A DNA stretch of 14,934 nt from positions 1-14,934 of the forward strand of contig CAZXOC010000189.1 in the NCBI GenBank assembly GCA_964642165.1. Direction: 5' to 3'. Position 1 is the first letter of the stretch. The number at the start of each line of letters is the position of its first letter. This document shows positions 1-8,006 of the stretch, in pieces. Source of the stretch: CAYRVX01 sp964642165 (GTDB lineage Bacteria; Planctomycetota; Phycisphaerae; SM23-33). The translations under genes and the position numbers were made by a program. The notes beneath the pieces were generated by a model, which worked only from the letters and a program-made list of their open reading frames with translations, was not told the origin of the DNA and did no database searches.

Positions 1-1403
1 CGGCAAAGGAGCCCGCCCGACCGTTCCGCGCCGGGGCGGCGACGGCCAACATCACCCCGCCGCTGGGGCAGCCGCTCATCGGCGGGTGGAGCCCCATTCC
101 CGCCACGCACGTCCACGATGAGCTTCACGCGCGGTGCCTGGTGCTCGACGACGGCAGGACGCGCGTCGCCCTGGTGGTCTGTGACAACCTCGGCGTCGCT
201 CGCAAGGTCTTCGACCAGGCGCGGGAGTGGATCGGCAAGGAGACCGACCTTCCGCCGGACAACGTGCTGATGTGCTCGACGCACACGCACTCGGCCACCC
301 CCGCCCGGGGGACGGCGCCCCTGGGCGGCGAGACGCTGTTCGAGTACCAGCGTTTCCTCGCCCGTCGCATCGCCGACGGCCTCCGCCGGGCGATGAACCA
401 CCTCGAGCCGGCGAGGATCGGCTGGGGCTCGGCGAGCGCGCCCGAGCACGTCCACAACCGCCGCTGGTTCATGAAGCCCGGGCCGGAACTGGCCAACCCC
501 TTCGGCGGCATGGACAAGGTCCGCATGAACCCGCCCCGCGGCCACAAGAACCTGGTCGAGCCCGCCGGGCCGACCGACCCCGAGGTGGCCTTCATCTCGG
601 TCAGGTCGACCGGCGGGCGACCCATCGCGCTGCTCGCGAACTACTCGCTGCACTACGTCGGCGGCGTGCGGCGCGGGGACGTGTCGGCAGACTACTTCGG
701 GATCTTCGCCGACCGGGTGCAGCAGCTTCTCAAGGCGGACAGGCAGGACCCGCCGTTCGTCGGCATCATGACCAACGGGACCAGCGGCGACGTCAACAAC
801 ATCAACTTCACCGCCAGGACGCCGCGCCGGAAGCCCTACGAGCAGATGACCCTCGTCGCCCGCGACGTGGCCGCCAAGGTCGTCGAGGCGGAGAGGAAGG
901 TGACCTACCACGACTGGGTCCCGCTGGGCGTCCGCGGGAAGGACCTGACGCTCCGGACGCGCAAGCCGGACGCCAGCCTGCTGGCATGGGCCCGCGCCGT
1001 GCAGAAGCGCGGCGAGGACGCCAAACCCCGCCACCGCCGCGAGGAGATCTACGCCCGCCGGACGATCGCGATGAGCAAGTCGCCCGATGAGGTCGCGATC
1101 CCGCTGCAAGCCGTCCGCATCGGCGAGCTGGGCGTCGTCGCCATCCCCTTCGAGGTCTTTGCGGAGATCGGCCTCGAGATCAAGCAGCGCACGCCCTTCA
1201 AGCGATCGTTCACGATCTCGTTCGGCAACGGCTCGTACGGCTACCTGCCGACGCCCGAGCAGCACAAGCTGGGCGGCTACGAGACCTGGCTGGGAACCAA
1301 CCGCGTCGAGCCGCGGGCGTCGCGGAAGATCACCGATCAACTGCTGGCCATGCTGGCCGCGCTGAAGGAGGACGCGGCGCGGGCGCGGCGGCGCCCTTCG
1401 TAA
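1..1403 (+). CDS. Neutral/alkaline ceramidase-like hydrolase, 5' partial
   Basis: The reading frame is open from base 3, so the N-terminus lies outside the window; an internal GTG at 141 is not the start. The first visible residues include AGAATANITPPLGQPLIGGW, the usual beginning of the mature neutral-ceramidase-type N-terminal domain, so probably only a signal peptide and a few residues are missing. Family landmarks follow in order: STHTHS (276-293), the zinc-ligand and catalytic region; a second histidine in NYSLHYVGG; TNGTSGDVNN; IPFEVFAEIG; and FGNGSYGYLPT followed by GGYET. In characterised family members these supply two His, one Glu and one Tyr zinc ligands and a catalytic Ser. About 466 residues are visible, so the C-terminal immunoglobulin-like domain of true ceramidases is absent. 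Many planctomycete homologues share this short form and their substrate is unknown. The gene converges with the next one, 22 bp away. Family membership is solid; ceramide as substrate is only a guess. Confidence 0.85.
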   Translation, partial: AKEPARPFRAGAATANITPPLGQPLIGGWSPIPATHVHDELHARCLVLDDGRTRVALVVCDNLGVARKVFDQAREWIGKETDLPPDNVLMCSTHTHSATPARGTAPLGGETLFEYQRFLARRIADGLRRAMNHLEPARIGWGSASAPEHVHNRRWFMKPGPELANPFGGMDKVRMNPPRGHKNLVEPAGPTDPEVAFISVRSTGGRPIALLANYSLHYVGGVRRGDVSADYFGIFADRVQQLLKADRQDPPFVGIMTNGTSGDVNNINFTARTPRRKPYEQMTLVARDVAAKVVEAERKVTYHDWVPLGVRGKDLTLRTRKPDASLLAWARAVQKRGEDAKPRHRREEIYARRTIAMSKSPDEVAIPLQAVRIGELGVVAIPFEVFAEIGLEIKQRTPFKRSFTISFGNGSYGYLPTPEQHKLGGYETWLGTNRVEPRASRKITDQLLAMLAALKEDAARARRRPS

Positions 1404-1417
1404 TGCAGGTGCGACCC

Positions 1418-1441
1418 CGCCGCGCTCAGCGCTTCGCGGCG
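1418..1441. terminator. Possible bidirectional hairpin between convergent genes
   Basis: CGCCGCG (1418-1424) and CGCGGCG (1435-1441) form a perfect 7-bp stem around a 10-nt loop. It lies at the junction of the two convergent genes and overlaps the last codons of the minus-strand gene. There is no T-run on either side, so it is not a standard intrinsic terminator, and hairpins arise easily in DNA this GC-rich. Confidence 0.2.
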
Positions 1442-4400
1442 ACGGCCGAGGGGGCGGGCCCCGCCGGGACCACCACGCGGAAGCCGACGTTGAAGACCTT
1501 CTGCCACTTCGGGTAGTTCAGGCGGAAGGCCGAGCGGCATCGCTTCGGCCGGTCGCGCCAGGAGCCGCCGCGGACGACGCGGTCGCCGGCGGCGGTCGGG
1601 GCGTTTCGGCCGTCGTCGCGATAGGGATACGGGCGGTAGGCCGACCGCGTCCACTCGGCCACGTTGCCGTGCATGTCGAGCAGCCCCCACGCGTTGGGGC
1701 GGTACGTGCCGACGTCGCAGACGATCCGCTGGGCGTCGTTGAAGCGGGCCTCGCGCGGGACGAAGTCCATCGTCGGGGGCGCGTTCTTCAGGGGCTTGGG
1801 GTTCACGCCGCGCACGGCCAGCAGTTGGATCGACGCGTCGGCGACGTTGGCCCAGGGGGAGAAGTCCGCGTCCGTCGTGCCCCACGGCAGCGGCGTGTCG
1901 GTCCCGGCGCGGGCGGCGTATTCCCACTCGGCCTCCGTCGGGAGGGTGACGGGCCGGCCGCTGCGCTCGGCGAGCCAGCGACAGAAGGCCGTCGCCTCGT
2001 CCCAGGAGACGCGGATGACCGGCTGGTTCGGTTCGTTGGCGGGGTAGCCCGGCGTGGTGTGGTCCTTCCACTGCTGGTCGAGGTAGCGGCTGTCGTGGCG
2101 CGGGTCGAAGCGGCGGTACTGGCGGTTGGTCACCTCGGTGCGGCCGATCCAGAAGGGCCGGTCGATCGCCACCTTGGCGCGGGGCAGCTCGTCGGCCTCG
2201 CCGGTCGGGTCGCCGAGGACGAACTCGCCGGCGGGCACGAGGACCAGGTCCATCGTGACGCCGTCGCCGAGGTCGAGTGTCCGGCTGGTCGCGGGCCCGG
2301 CGGCGGCCTGTCGCCGCTTGGCCTCGTCCGGGCCGAACGGCCAGCCCGCCACGGCCGGGGCCGAGTCGTCGGGCCTCCGCGGCGCCCGCGGGGCGACGAA
2401 CTTCGCGCGCTGCCGCGGGGCGGGGACCGCCTCGGGGTCGTCGGCGATGTTGGCGTACAGGCGGCGCATGCGCAGGCGGGCCTCGTGGGACGCGCCGACG
2501 GGCTGCCCGCCCCGCTGCTCGGCCCAGGTCCCGTGGTCGGGCACGTTCAGGTCGATCCACGTGATCAGCCGGTCCCAGGCCTCCGCGTCGAGCCGCACGC
2601 CGTGGTGGCCCTTGCGGAGCATCTGGACCAGCTCGCTGGTGTTGGCGCGGTACTCGCAAGGCGCGAGCAGGTGGTAGTCGCTCTCCGGCCCGGGGCGGCG
2701 GACGTACGGGTGCAGCGCCATGTACGACCGCGTGAACTTGAACTTCTGGCGCCGCATCGTCGTGGTGGCATCCGCCGCGGTGGCGTTGGAGAAGTCCGGC
2801 CTGTCCTTGCGCGTCCCGTCGTGGCAGCCGACGCAGAACCTGTCCAGCACCGGCTGGACCTCGCGCGCGAAGCTGAAGCCCCGCAGGCGGCCGTGCCACG
2901 GGGCGATCTCGCTGGGCTTGCGCCGCAGCGCCCGGGCCTGGGCGAGGGGCGGGCAGTCGCTCTGCCGCTCGTGGCAGCCGACGCAGCTCAGCATCTCGCC
3001 GGGCATGGCGGTGAACCAGCTCCGCATGACCTGGAGGGCCTCGCCGTCGGCGTCGAGCGGCTGGATCGCCAGGGGCGTGTTGGCGGGCACGCGGAAGACG
3101 GCCGAGCCGTCCGGCTCGACACCCACCGTGCCCAGGATCCGCTTGACGTCCCAGGGCCCCTCCACGCCGACGTGGATGTGCCCGCCGGTGTGGTTGTAGG
3201 CGTAGTGGTACTCGAAGACGCGCAGCTTCTTGACCGTGCCGCGCGGCACGCCGCGGAGCCCCGGTCCCTGGTAGACGTCCAGGAGGTACACCAGGGCGTC
3301 CTTGCGGCGCAGGTCCACCCTGTCGGGGATGACCGGCGGGCGCGGGCGCGGGCGAAGCGGGATCGGCTCCAGCAGCGACTCGCGGGGCAGGTCGCGGATC
3401 CGCGTCAGGTTGTCGAACACGTCGACGAGGTAGATGCCCCAGTCCATCCTCGGCGAGAGCTGCGCCGAGACCAGGAAGTACTCGCCGCTCAGCGGGTACG
3501 GCGTCAGGAAGCGCGGGTAGACGCCGCCGACCAGGCGGTCCTTGATCACCGGCTCGACCCGCTTGCCGTAGCCGGGGATGCGCTGGACGACGCCGTCGGC
3601 CTCCTGGCGGCCCTTGGCCGTGTCGAAGATCACCAGCTCGCCCATCCGCCGGTCGCCGTGGTGCCCGCTGACGACGGCCACCACCCGCGTCGGGTGCCCC
3701 GGGATCTGGCGGGCGTAGAAGATCGAGTTCGGCCAGAACGAGTTGCTGCCGTAGTACTCGAACTGCCCCGTGCCGTCGGGGTTCATGCGGAACAGCAGCC
3801 TCGTGAAGTAGTGCGGCGTGTCGGTGTACTCCCACCGCGTGAACAGGACGCTGCCGTCGTGCATCACCGACGGGTGCCAGTTGTGGTCCTGGTCGAAGCA
3901 GAGCTGGCGGACGCTCCCGCCGTCGGCACCCATGCGGTAGAGGTTCGACACGGGCGTCTTGCCGCCCACGCAGGGCACGCCGTGGCAGACGGCGCTCGAG
4001 GCGAAGACGACCCGGTCGTCCGGCAGGTAGGCCGCGTCGTAGTTGTCGAACTCGGCGATCTCGTCCCGCGTGACCTCCCGCAGGCCCTTGCCGTCCACGC
4101 CGATCTCGCACACCTGCCACTTGCCGTTGCGGCCGATCTGCGAGAAGAGCATCCGCCGGCCGTCCCAGTGCAGGTCCACGTCGCCGACGAACGAGCCGTT
4201 GGTGGGCTTGTGGAGCGTCGTGAGCTTCCCGTCGGGGCGCAGGGGCGAGAGGACGGCGATCTCGTTGTCGAAGCCGCTGCGCGCGAGCATGCAGTTGCCC
4301 TGCCAGTTGGCCGGCAGGGACTTCGTCACGCTGCCCGCCCGGCGGACCAGCAGCAGCTTGTCGAAATTCAGCAGCGGGTTGGCCAGGAGCGCCTCGCGCT

Positions 4401-5178
4401 GGAGGGCCTCGAAGGCGGCCCGGCCGGCGTCCTTGTCCGCCTGCATCTGCTTCTCGACGGACGCCAGGCGCTTCAGGTACGACGCCCCCTCGGGGTAGCG
4501 CGGGCCGAACGTCGCCACCAGGTGCTCGACGGCCCGCCGCAGCGATTGCGGCGTGCCGGTCGTGACGGTCACGGCCGGCGCGGGCGCGCGGCGCTTCGAT
4601 TTGCGCGCGCGGCGGTCCCTCGGCGCCCGCCGGCCGCCCTGGGCCTTGCCGGGCACGATCTTCGCGACCCTCTTGCCCGCCCACGGGCACGTCGGGAAGG
4701 CCTCCGTCGCCAGGTGCGTCGCGCCGCTTCCGGGCCGGGCCACCGAGGCGCCCCACACGACCTTCCGCTTGGCGTCGAGGATCGACACGCGGACGTCGTT
4801 CAGGCGGCTCTCGGTACCGTCGCGGTTCCAGAGGCTGATCTTCTCGATCGCCCGGGCCTTACCCAGGTCCACTTCCCAGACGGGCTCCGTCTGCCCGGCG
4901 GTGTGCGTGATCGTCCCCTTCTTCCAGTTGCCGTCCGTGTCGCCGTCGACGGCCCGGCCGGCGACGCCGCCGTGCCCGGTGGTGGTCTGGACGGCCGGGC
5001 GCTTCAGCGCGACGTTCTTCCCGCCGCTGAAGACCTGCACCTCGGCCAGCGACAGCGTGCGAGCACTGCCGGGCAGCATGATGTGGACGTAGCGTCCGCT
5101 GACGGTCTCCGCCGCGGCCGCGGTCAGCGCGGAACCGCACGCGATGGACGCGAGGATGCAGGCGAGTTTTCGACTCAT
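1426..5178 (-). CDS. Secreted F5/8C + HzsA-like propeller + di-heme + FGE-like protein
   Basis: This 1250-residue protein starts at ATG 5178, with GGAGA about 7 nt upstream. The start gives a clean signal peptide (MSRKLACILASIACGSALTAAAAE); the open frame extends to 5538 but that part is low-complexity. Domains in order: a discoidin/F5-8C-like jelly roll (about 24-150, with FSGGKNVAL and AVDGDTDGNW); a basic Arg/Lys/Pro linker (about 170-200); a segment with LLANPLLNFDKLLLVRR typical of planctomycete hydrazine-synthase-alpha-like proteins; a TolB/WD40-like propeller (about 295-640, with VSGHHGDRRMGEL); two c-type heme sites CVGCH (732-736 and 782-786); and a formylglycine-generating-enzyme/SUMF1-like domain (about 970-1245, with LVPAGEFVLGD, TEVTNRQYRRF, LPTEAEWEYAARAG, DMHGNVAEW, VVRGGSW). 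It is likely periplasmic or surface-located, since the hemes need export for attachment. Real hydrazine synthesis is unlikely because no partner subunits are nearby. The FGE-like domain lacks one catalytic Cys, so it probably binds rather than oxidises. Confidence 0.85.
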   Translation of the reverse strand: MSRKLACILASIACGSALTAAAAETVSGRYVHIMLPGSARTLSLAEVQVFSGGKNVALKRPAVQTTTGHGGVAGRAVDGDTDGNWKKGTITHTAGQTEPVWEVDLGKARAIEKISLWNRDGTESRLNDVRVSILDAKRKVVWGASVARPGSGATHLATEAFPTCPWAGKRVAKIVPGKAQGGRRAPRDRRARKSKRRAPAPAVTVTTGTPQSLRRAVEHLVATFGPRYPEGASYLKRLASVEKQMQADKDAGRAAFEALQREALLANPLLNFDKLLLVRRAGSVTKSLPANWQGNCMLARSGFDNEIAVLSPLRPDGKLTTLHKPTNGSFVGDVDLHWDGRRMLFSQIGRNGKWQVCEIGVDGKGLREVTRDEIAEFDNYDAAYLPDDRVVFASSAVCHGVPCVGGKTPVSNLYRMGADGGSVRQLCFDQDHNWHPSVMHDGSVLFTRWEYTDTPHYFTRLLFRMNPDGTGQFEYYGSNSFWPNSIFYARQIPGHPTRVVAVVSGHHGDRRMGELVIFDTAKGRQEADGVVQRIPGYGKRVEPVIKDRLVGGVYPRFLTPYPLSGEYFLVSAQLSPRMDWGIYLVDVFDNLTRIRDLPRESLLEPIPLRPRPRPPVIPDRVDLRRKDALVYLLDVYQGPGLRGVPRGTVKKLRVFEYHYAYNHTGGHIHVGVEGPWDVKRILGTVGVEPDGSAVFRVPANTPLAIQPLDADGEALQVMRSWFTAMPGEMLSCVGCHERQSDCPPLAQARALRRKPSEIAPWHGRLRGFSFAREVQPVLDRFCVGCHDGTRKDRPDFSNATAADATTTMRRQKFKFTRSYMALHPYVRRPGPESDYHLLAPCEYRANTSELVQMLRKGHHGVRLDAEAWDRLITWIDLNVPDHGTWAEQRGGQPVGASHEARLRMRRLYANIADDPEAVPAPRQRAKFVAPRAPRRPDDSAPAVAGWPFGPDEAKRRQAAAGPATSRTLDLGDGVTMDLVLVPAGEFVLGDPTGEADELPRAKVAIDRPFWIGRTEVTNRQYRRFDPRHDSRYLDQQWKDHTTPGYPANEPNQPVIRVSWDEATAFCRWLAERSGRPVTLPTEAEWEYAARAGTDTPLPWGTTDADFSPWANVADASIQLLAVRGVNPKPLKNAPPTMDFVPREARFNDAQRIVCDVGTYRPNAWGLLDMHGNVAEWTRSAYRPYPYRDDGRNAPTAAGDRVVRGGSWRDRPKRCRSAFRLNYPKWQKVFNVGFRVVVPAGPAPSAVAAKR

Positions 5179-5549
5179 GTCAGTCTCCGAGATCGACGGA
5201 CCACGAAACCCGCGGAACGGCGGGCCCGCCGCACCGCCGGCTAGGATACCGGGATGTCGCAGAGAGCCTCGAGCCCGCGTCGAAGCTCCGCCGTGGCGGA
5301 ACCGTCGCGGGCCATCCCTTGCGAGGCCGTCCGATCCCGCGATTCTACCAAACCGCGACCCGGAGCGGGGTGTCGGTTTCTTCCTGCCGCCGCCGCGCGG
5401 TCGCGCCGGTTCGTCACGTGCCGCCGTCATCCCGGCCCGGGCAACGGGCCCCGGCGGCCCGCAAGAGGCGCTTGCCCTCCGGCGTCCACGCGAGCATGAT
5501 GGGCTCCCGTCCCGGGAACCCAGCCGGCACCCCGGCAAAGGAGATCGCC
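5179..5549. other. Divergent intergenic region, nothing clear
   Basis: This 371-bp gap lies between the start of the multidomain heme gene (leftward) and the jelly-roll gene (rightward). It should hold both promoters, but no convincing -35/-10 pair is visible on either strand. A TATCCT on the minus strand has no matching -35. The open frames that cross it have low-complexity Arg/Pro/Gly-rich translations and no ribosome binding sites, so no gene is called. The only clear signals are the two ribosome binding sites at its edges. Confidence 0.5.
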
Positions 5550-6311
5550 ATGAGACGCATCGACGCGGCGCTTGTCTTAGCGGGCGTCCTGCTCGGCGCG
5601 ATGGGCCTGCTCATCGCCGCCGAGCCCAAGGAGACGAAGCGGCAGCTCACGAAGAAGCTCTGGCCGCCGGCTCGCATCGAGGCCGCACTGAAGGCCGTCG
5701 AGAAGCAGAAGGCCGACGGCCTGCTCGGCGAGAAGGCCTACCGCAAGCGCAAGGCCATGCTCGAGCGGCGCCGCGCCGGCACGTACGTCGCGACGTCGCT
5801 GTCCGTGACGGACCCGCCGCTGAACTTCATCCAGAACGGCGGCTTCGAGAAGGTCAACCGCAACTCGGCCCGCAACCGCAGCCGCTGGCTCTGGTGGGGC
5901 GGCTGGAGCTGGGGCGGCGACTACGAGAACTCCTGGGAGAGCCGCAAGGAGTACGTCCACGGCGGCACGTACTCCGCCCGCATCCGCTGCGTGGGGCGGA
6001 CCGGACGCATCGGCATCATGACGCCGGCGATCCCCGCCGCGGTCGGCGCGACGGAGGTCAAGCTGACCTTCTGGGCCCGCGGCGAGGGCGACAACATGCT
6101 GTTCGTCAACTTCGAGTCCGGCGCGCGCGGCGCGCTGCGACAGAAGATCGCCCCCGGCTGGAAGCAGTACACCGTGATCGGCAAGCTCGCCGCCGGGGCC
6201 AAGACCTACCGCGTCTTCATCTACCACATCGGGGCCGGCACGATCTGGCTGGACGACGTGAAGCTCGTCCCCGTCGGCGCCAAGGCCGACGAAACGGAGG
6301 TGCGCCCATGA
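5550..6311 (+). CDS. Exported CBM4/9-like jelly-roll protein
   Basis: This 253-residue protein starts at ATG 5550, which has a strong AAAGGAG ribosome binding site (5537-5543) with 6-nt spacing and gives a hydrophobic signal segment (residues 4-24, ending LLIAAEPKE). A Lys/Arg-rich helical segment follows (about 30-75). A beta jelly roll of the carbohydrate-binding module 4/9 or galactose-binding-like type occupies about 92-242: FIQNGGFE near its start, HGGTYSARIR, VKLTFWARGEGDN, PGWKQYTVIG, and the closing TIWLDDVKLVPVG. An unusual Trp-rich stretch, RWLWWGGWSWGG (112-123), sits where such domains often carry their binding face. The stop overlaps the next start as ATGA, so it is very likely co-translated with the glycoside-hydrolase-like gene. 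A role as a secreted sugar-binding accessory protein is inferred. No catalytic motif is seen. Confidence 0.8.
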   Translation: MRRIDAALVLAGVLLGAMGLLIAAEPKETKRQLTKKLWPPARIEAALKAVEKQKADGLLGEKAYRKRKAMLERRRAGTYVATSLSVTDPPLNFIQNGGFEKVNRNSARNRSRWLWWGGWSWGGDYENSWESRKEYVHGGTYSARIRCVGRTGRIGIMTPAIPAAVGATEVKLTFWARGEGDNMLFVNFESGARGALRQKIAPGWKQYTVIGKLAAGAKTYRVFIYHIGAGTIWLDDVKLVPVGAKADETEVRP

Positions 6312-8002
6312 CCAGGCGACCGTCATCGATCCTCCTTGCTCTCGGGCTGGCGGCGGCCTCGGCGGGCGCCGCGGAGCTCGACCTGTTCGTCACGGACTAC
6401 AACCAGAACCCCACCCCCCAGCAGCGGGCGCTCGTCGACCGCCCGATCGTGCACGCGGCGCCGCAGCAGGTGACGATCCGCACGGCCGAGGGCAGAACGG
6501 TCACCTACCGCCGGCCCGACCGGGTCCGCGTCGAGCGCAGCGGAGCGGGCAATCCGCGGGAGGCGCGGCTGTTCGCCTCGCCCGGCGAGTACGAGCCGTT
6601 CAGCTTCCTGCTGCGCCCGAAGCAGAGCCTTCAGGACGTCTTCATCACGGCCGCTGCGCTGAAGGGCCCGGGCGGCGCCACCATCCCGAAGGCCAACGTC
6701 GTCGTCACCTCGGTCGAGCGCTTCCTCGGCGAAGGGCGGGACATCCTGATGCCCCTCGGCCGCAAGTGGAACATGGGCGCCCACAGCACCGAGCACTTCT
6801 GGGTCACCGTGAAGGTGCCCGACGACGCCCGGGCGGGCGCGTACCGGGGCCGGGTGACGGTGACGGCCGGGGCCAAGCCCGTCGGCGCGATCGACGTGGT
6901 CCTGGAGGTCCTGCCGATCCGCCTGACCGACCCGCCCTTCTCGCTGGGTTTCAACTACTCCAACCCGAAGGACGCGGCCGCCCTGAAGGCCCACCTGGCG
7001 GACATGCGGGCCCACGGCATGACGTGCGTCGCCCCGCTGTACGACTGGCCCATGCCCGTCCACGACGACGACACGGCCGAGCTGGGCGCCCTGCTGCGGG
7101 CGTACAAGCAGGCGGGCTTCCCCGGCGTGTTCTACTTCGCCACGCCGATGGGGCTTCAGCTCTCGGCCCTGGCCGGCTACGGCGACGAGACGTCGAGGCG
7201 CTGGCAGCAGAAGTACATCCAGGTCATGCGCCGCCTGCACGCCGAGACCCGCACGCACGACGTGCCCGTGCTGATGAGCGTCGGCGACGAGCTGACCAAC
7301 AAGGGCATCGAGGGCGTCGGGATCGCCGAGCGCCTGGGGCGCTTCGTCTGGGAGGAGCTGCCCGAGATCGCCACCACCAGCGACATGAACGGCTACCGCG
7401 AGGTCATGGCGATGGCCCCCTACCTCAACGTCGCGACGTTCAACAACGGCTGGGACGGCATCGACCACCACAACCAGGGACGCCATCTCATCAACAAGGC
7501 GTTCATCCTGGAGGTGCGCCAGACCGGGGCGATTCCCTGGTTCGTCAACGCCAACAGCGGGCGGTTCCCCTTCGGCCTGTTCTTCTGGAAGATGAGCAAG
7601 CACGGCGTCCGCGGCAAGGTGGAGTGGTACTACAACCTCCGCAACGAGCGCGGCTCGCTGGTGCGGACCGACGGGGCGAAGGTCTGGCCGACGCTCGACT
7701 ACGAACGCTGCCGCGAGGGCATCGACGACCTCAAGTACGTCTGCCGGCTGGAGGCGCTGGTCGCCCAGGCCGCCAAGGCCCGCAAGGCCGTCGCCGAAAC
7801 GCGACGGGCCCGCACGCTGCTGAAGCAGATCGCCGACGCCATCGCCGACGACTGGTCGGCCTACCGCGGCGGGGGGCTGCGCTTCCCGCCCGACGGCTTC
7901 GCCGTCCTGGACCCCGACAAGGCCGCCGCCATGGGCGACTTCAACGCCCTCCGCCGCGCCGTCGCCGACGCCATCGTCGCCCTGCAGCGCGGGCTGGACT
8001 GA
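6308..8002 (+). CDS. GH123/DUF4091-like secreted glycoside hydrolase
   Basis: This 564-residue protein starts at ATG 6308, overlapping the previous stop by 4 bp. The signal peptide covers about 1-22 (ILLALGLAAASAGAAE). An N-terminal beta-sandwich (about 80-215) carries ASPGEYEPFSFLLRP and HFWVTVKVPDDARAGAYRG, which is typical of GH123-like proteins. A barrel domain follows from about 220: SLGFNYSN, MRAHGMTCVAPLYDW, then MSVGDEL with adjacent Asp327 and Glu328. Characterised GH123 beta-N-acetylgalactosaminidases use a neighbouring Asp-Glu pair in substrate-assisted catalysis, and this dyad fits that place. The C-terminus has WYYNLRNERGS and PTLDYERCREGIDDLKYV, the DUF4091-type signature. The fold family is well supported, but the exact sugar is not known because many DUF4091 proteins are uncharacterised. 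The end faces the next gene tail-to-tail with only 4 bp between stops. Confidence 0.8.
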   Translation: MTRRPSSILLALGLAAASAGAAELDLFVTDYNQNPTPQQRALVDRPIVHAAPQQVTIRTAEGRTVTYRRPDRVRVERSGAGNPREARLFASPGEYEPFSFLLRPKQSLQDVFITAAALKGPGGATIPKANVVVTSVERFLGEGRDILMPLGRKWNMGAHSTEHFWVTVKVPDDARAGAYRGRVTVTAGAKPVGAIDVVLEVLPIRLTDPPFSLGFNYSNPKDAAALKAHLADMRAHGMTCVAPLYDWPMPVHDDDTAELGALLRAYKQAGFPGVFYFATPMGLQLSALAGYGDETSRRWQQKYIQVMRRLHAETRTHDVPVLMSVGDELTNKGIEGVGIAERLGRFVWEELPEIATTSDMNGYREVMAMAPYLNVATFNNGWDGIDHHNQGRHLINKAFILEVRQTGAIPWFVNANSGRFPFGLFFWKMSKHGVRGKVEWYYNLRNERGSLVRTDGAKVWPTLDYERCREGIDDLKYVCRLEALVAQAAKARKAVAETRRARTLLKQIADAIADDWSAYRGGGLRFPPDGFAVLDPDKAAAMGDFNALRRAVADAIVALQRGLD

Positions 8003-8006
8003 CGCG

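Noticed and set aside
1426..5178. Calling the heme protein a real hydrazine synthase subunit
   Set aside because: No beta/gamma partner genes are adjacent, and it carries sugar-binding-type and FGE-like domains absent from anammox hydrazine synthase.
1669..5244. Very long open frame on the plus strand opposite the heme-FGE gene
   Set aside because: Its translation is Val/Arg/Ala/His-rich low complexity with no domains. The opposite strand has a signal peptide and five recognisable domains. GC-rich DNA gives long antisense frames.
5179..5538. Extension of the heme-FGE gene to an upstream start at 5538
   Set aside because: The added 120 residues are low-complexity Arg/Pro/Gly and would bury the signal peptide; ATG 5178 has a good ribosome binding site.
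5319..5549. Upstream start for the jelly-roll gene
   Set aside because: It would hide a clear signal peptide, and AAAGGAG sits right before ATG 5550.
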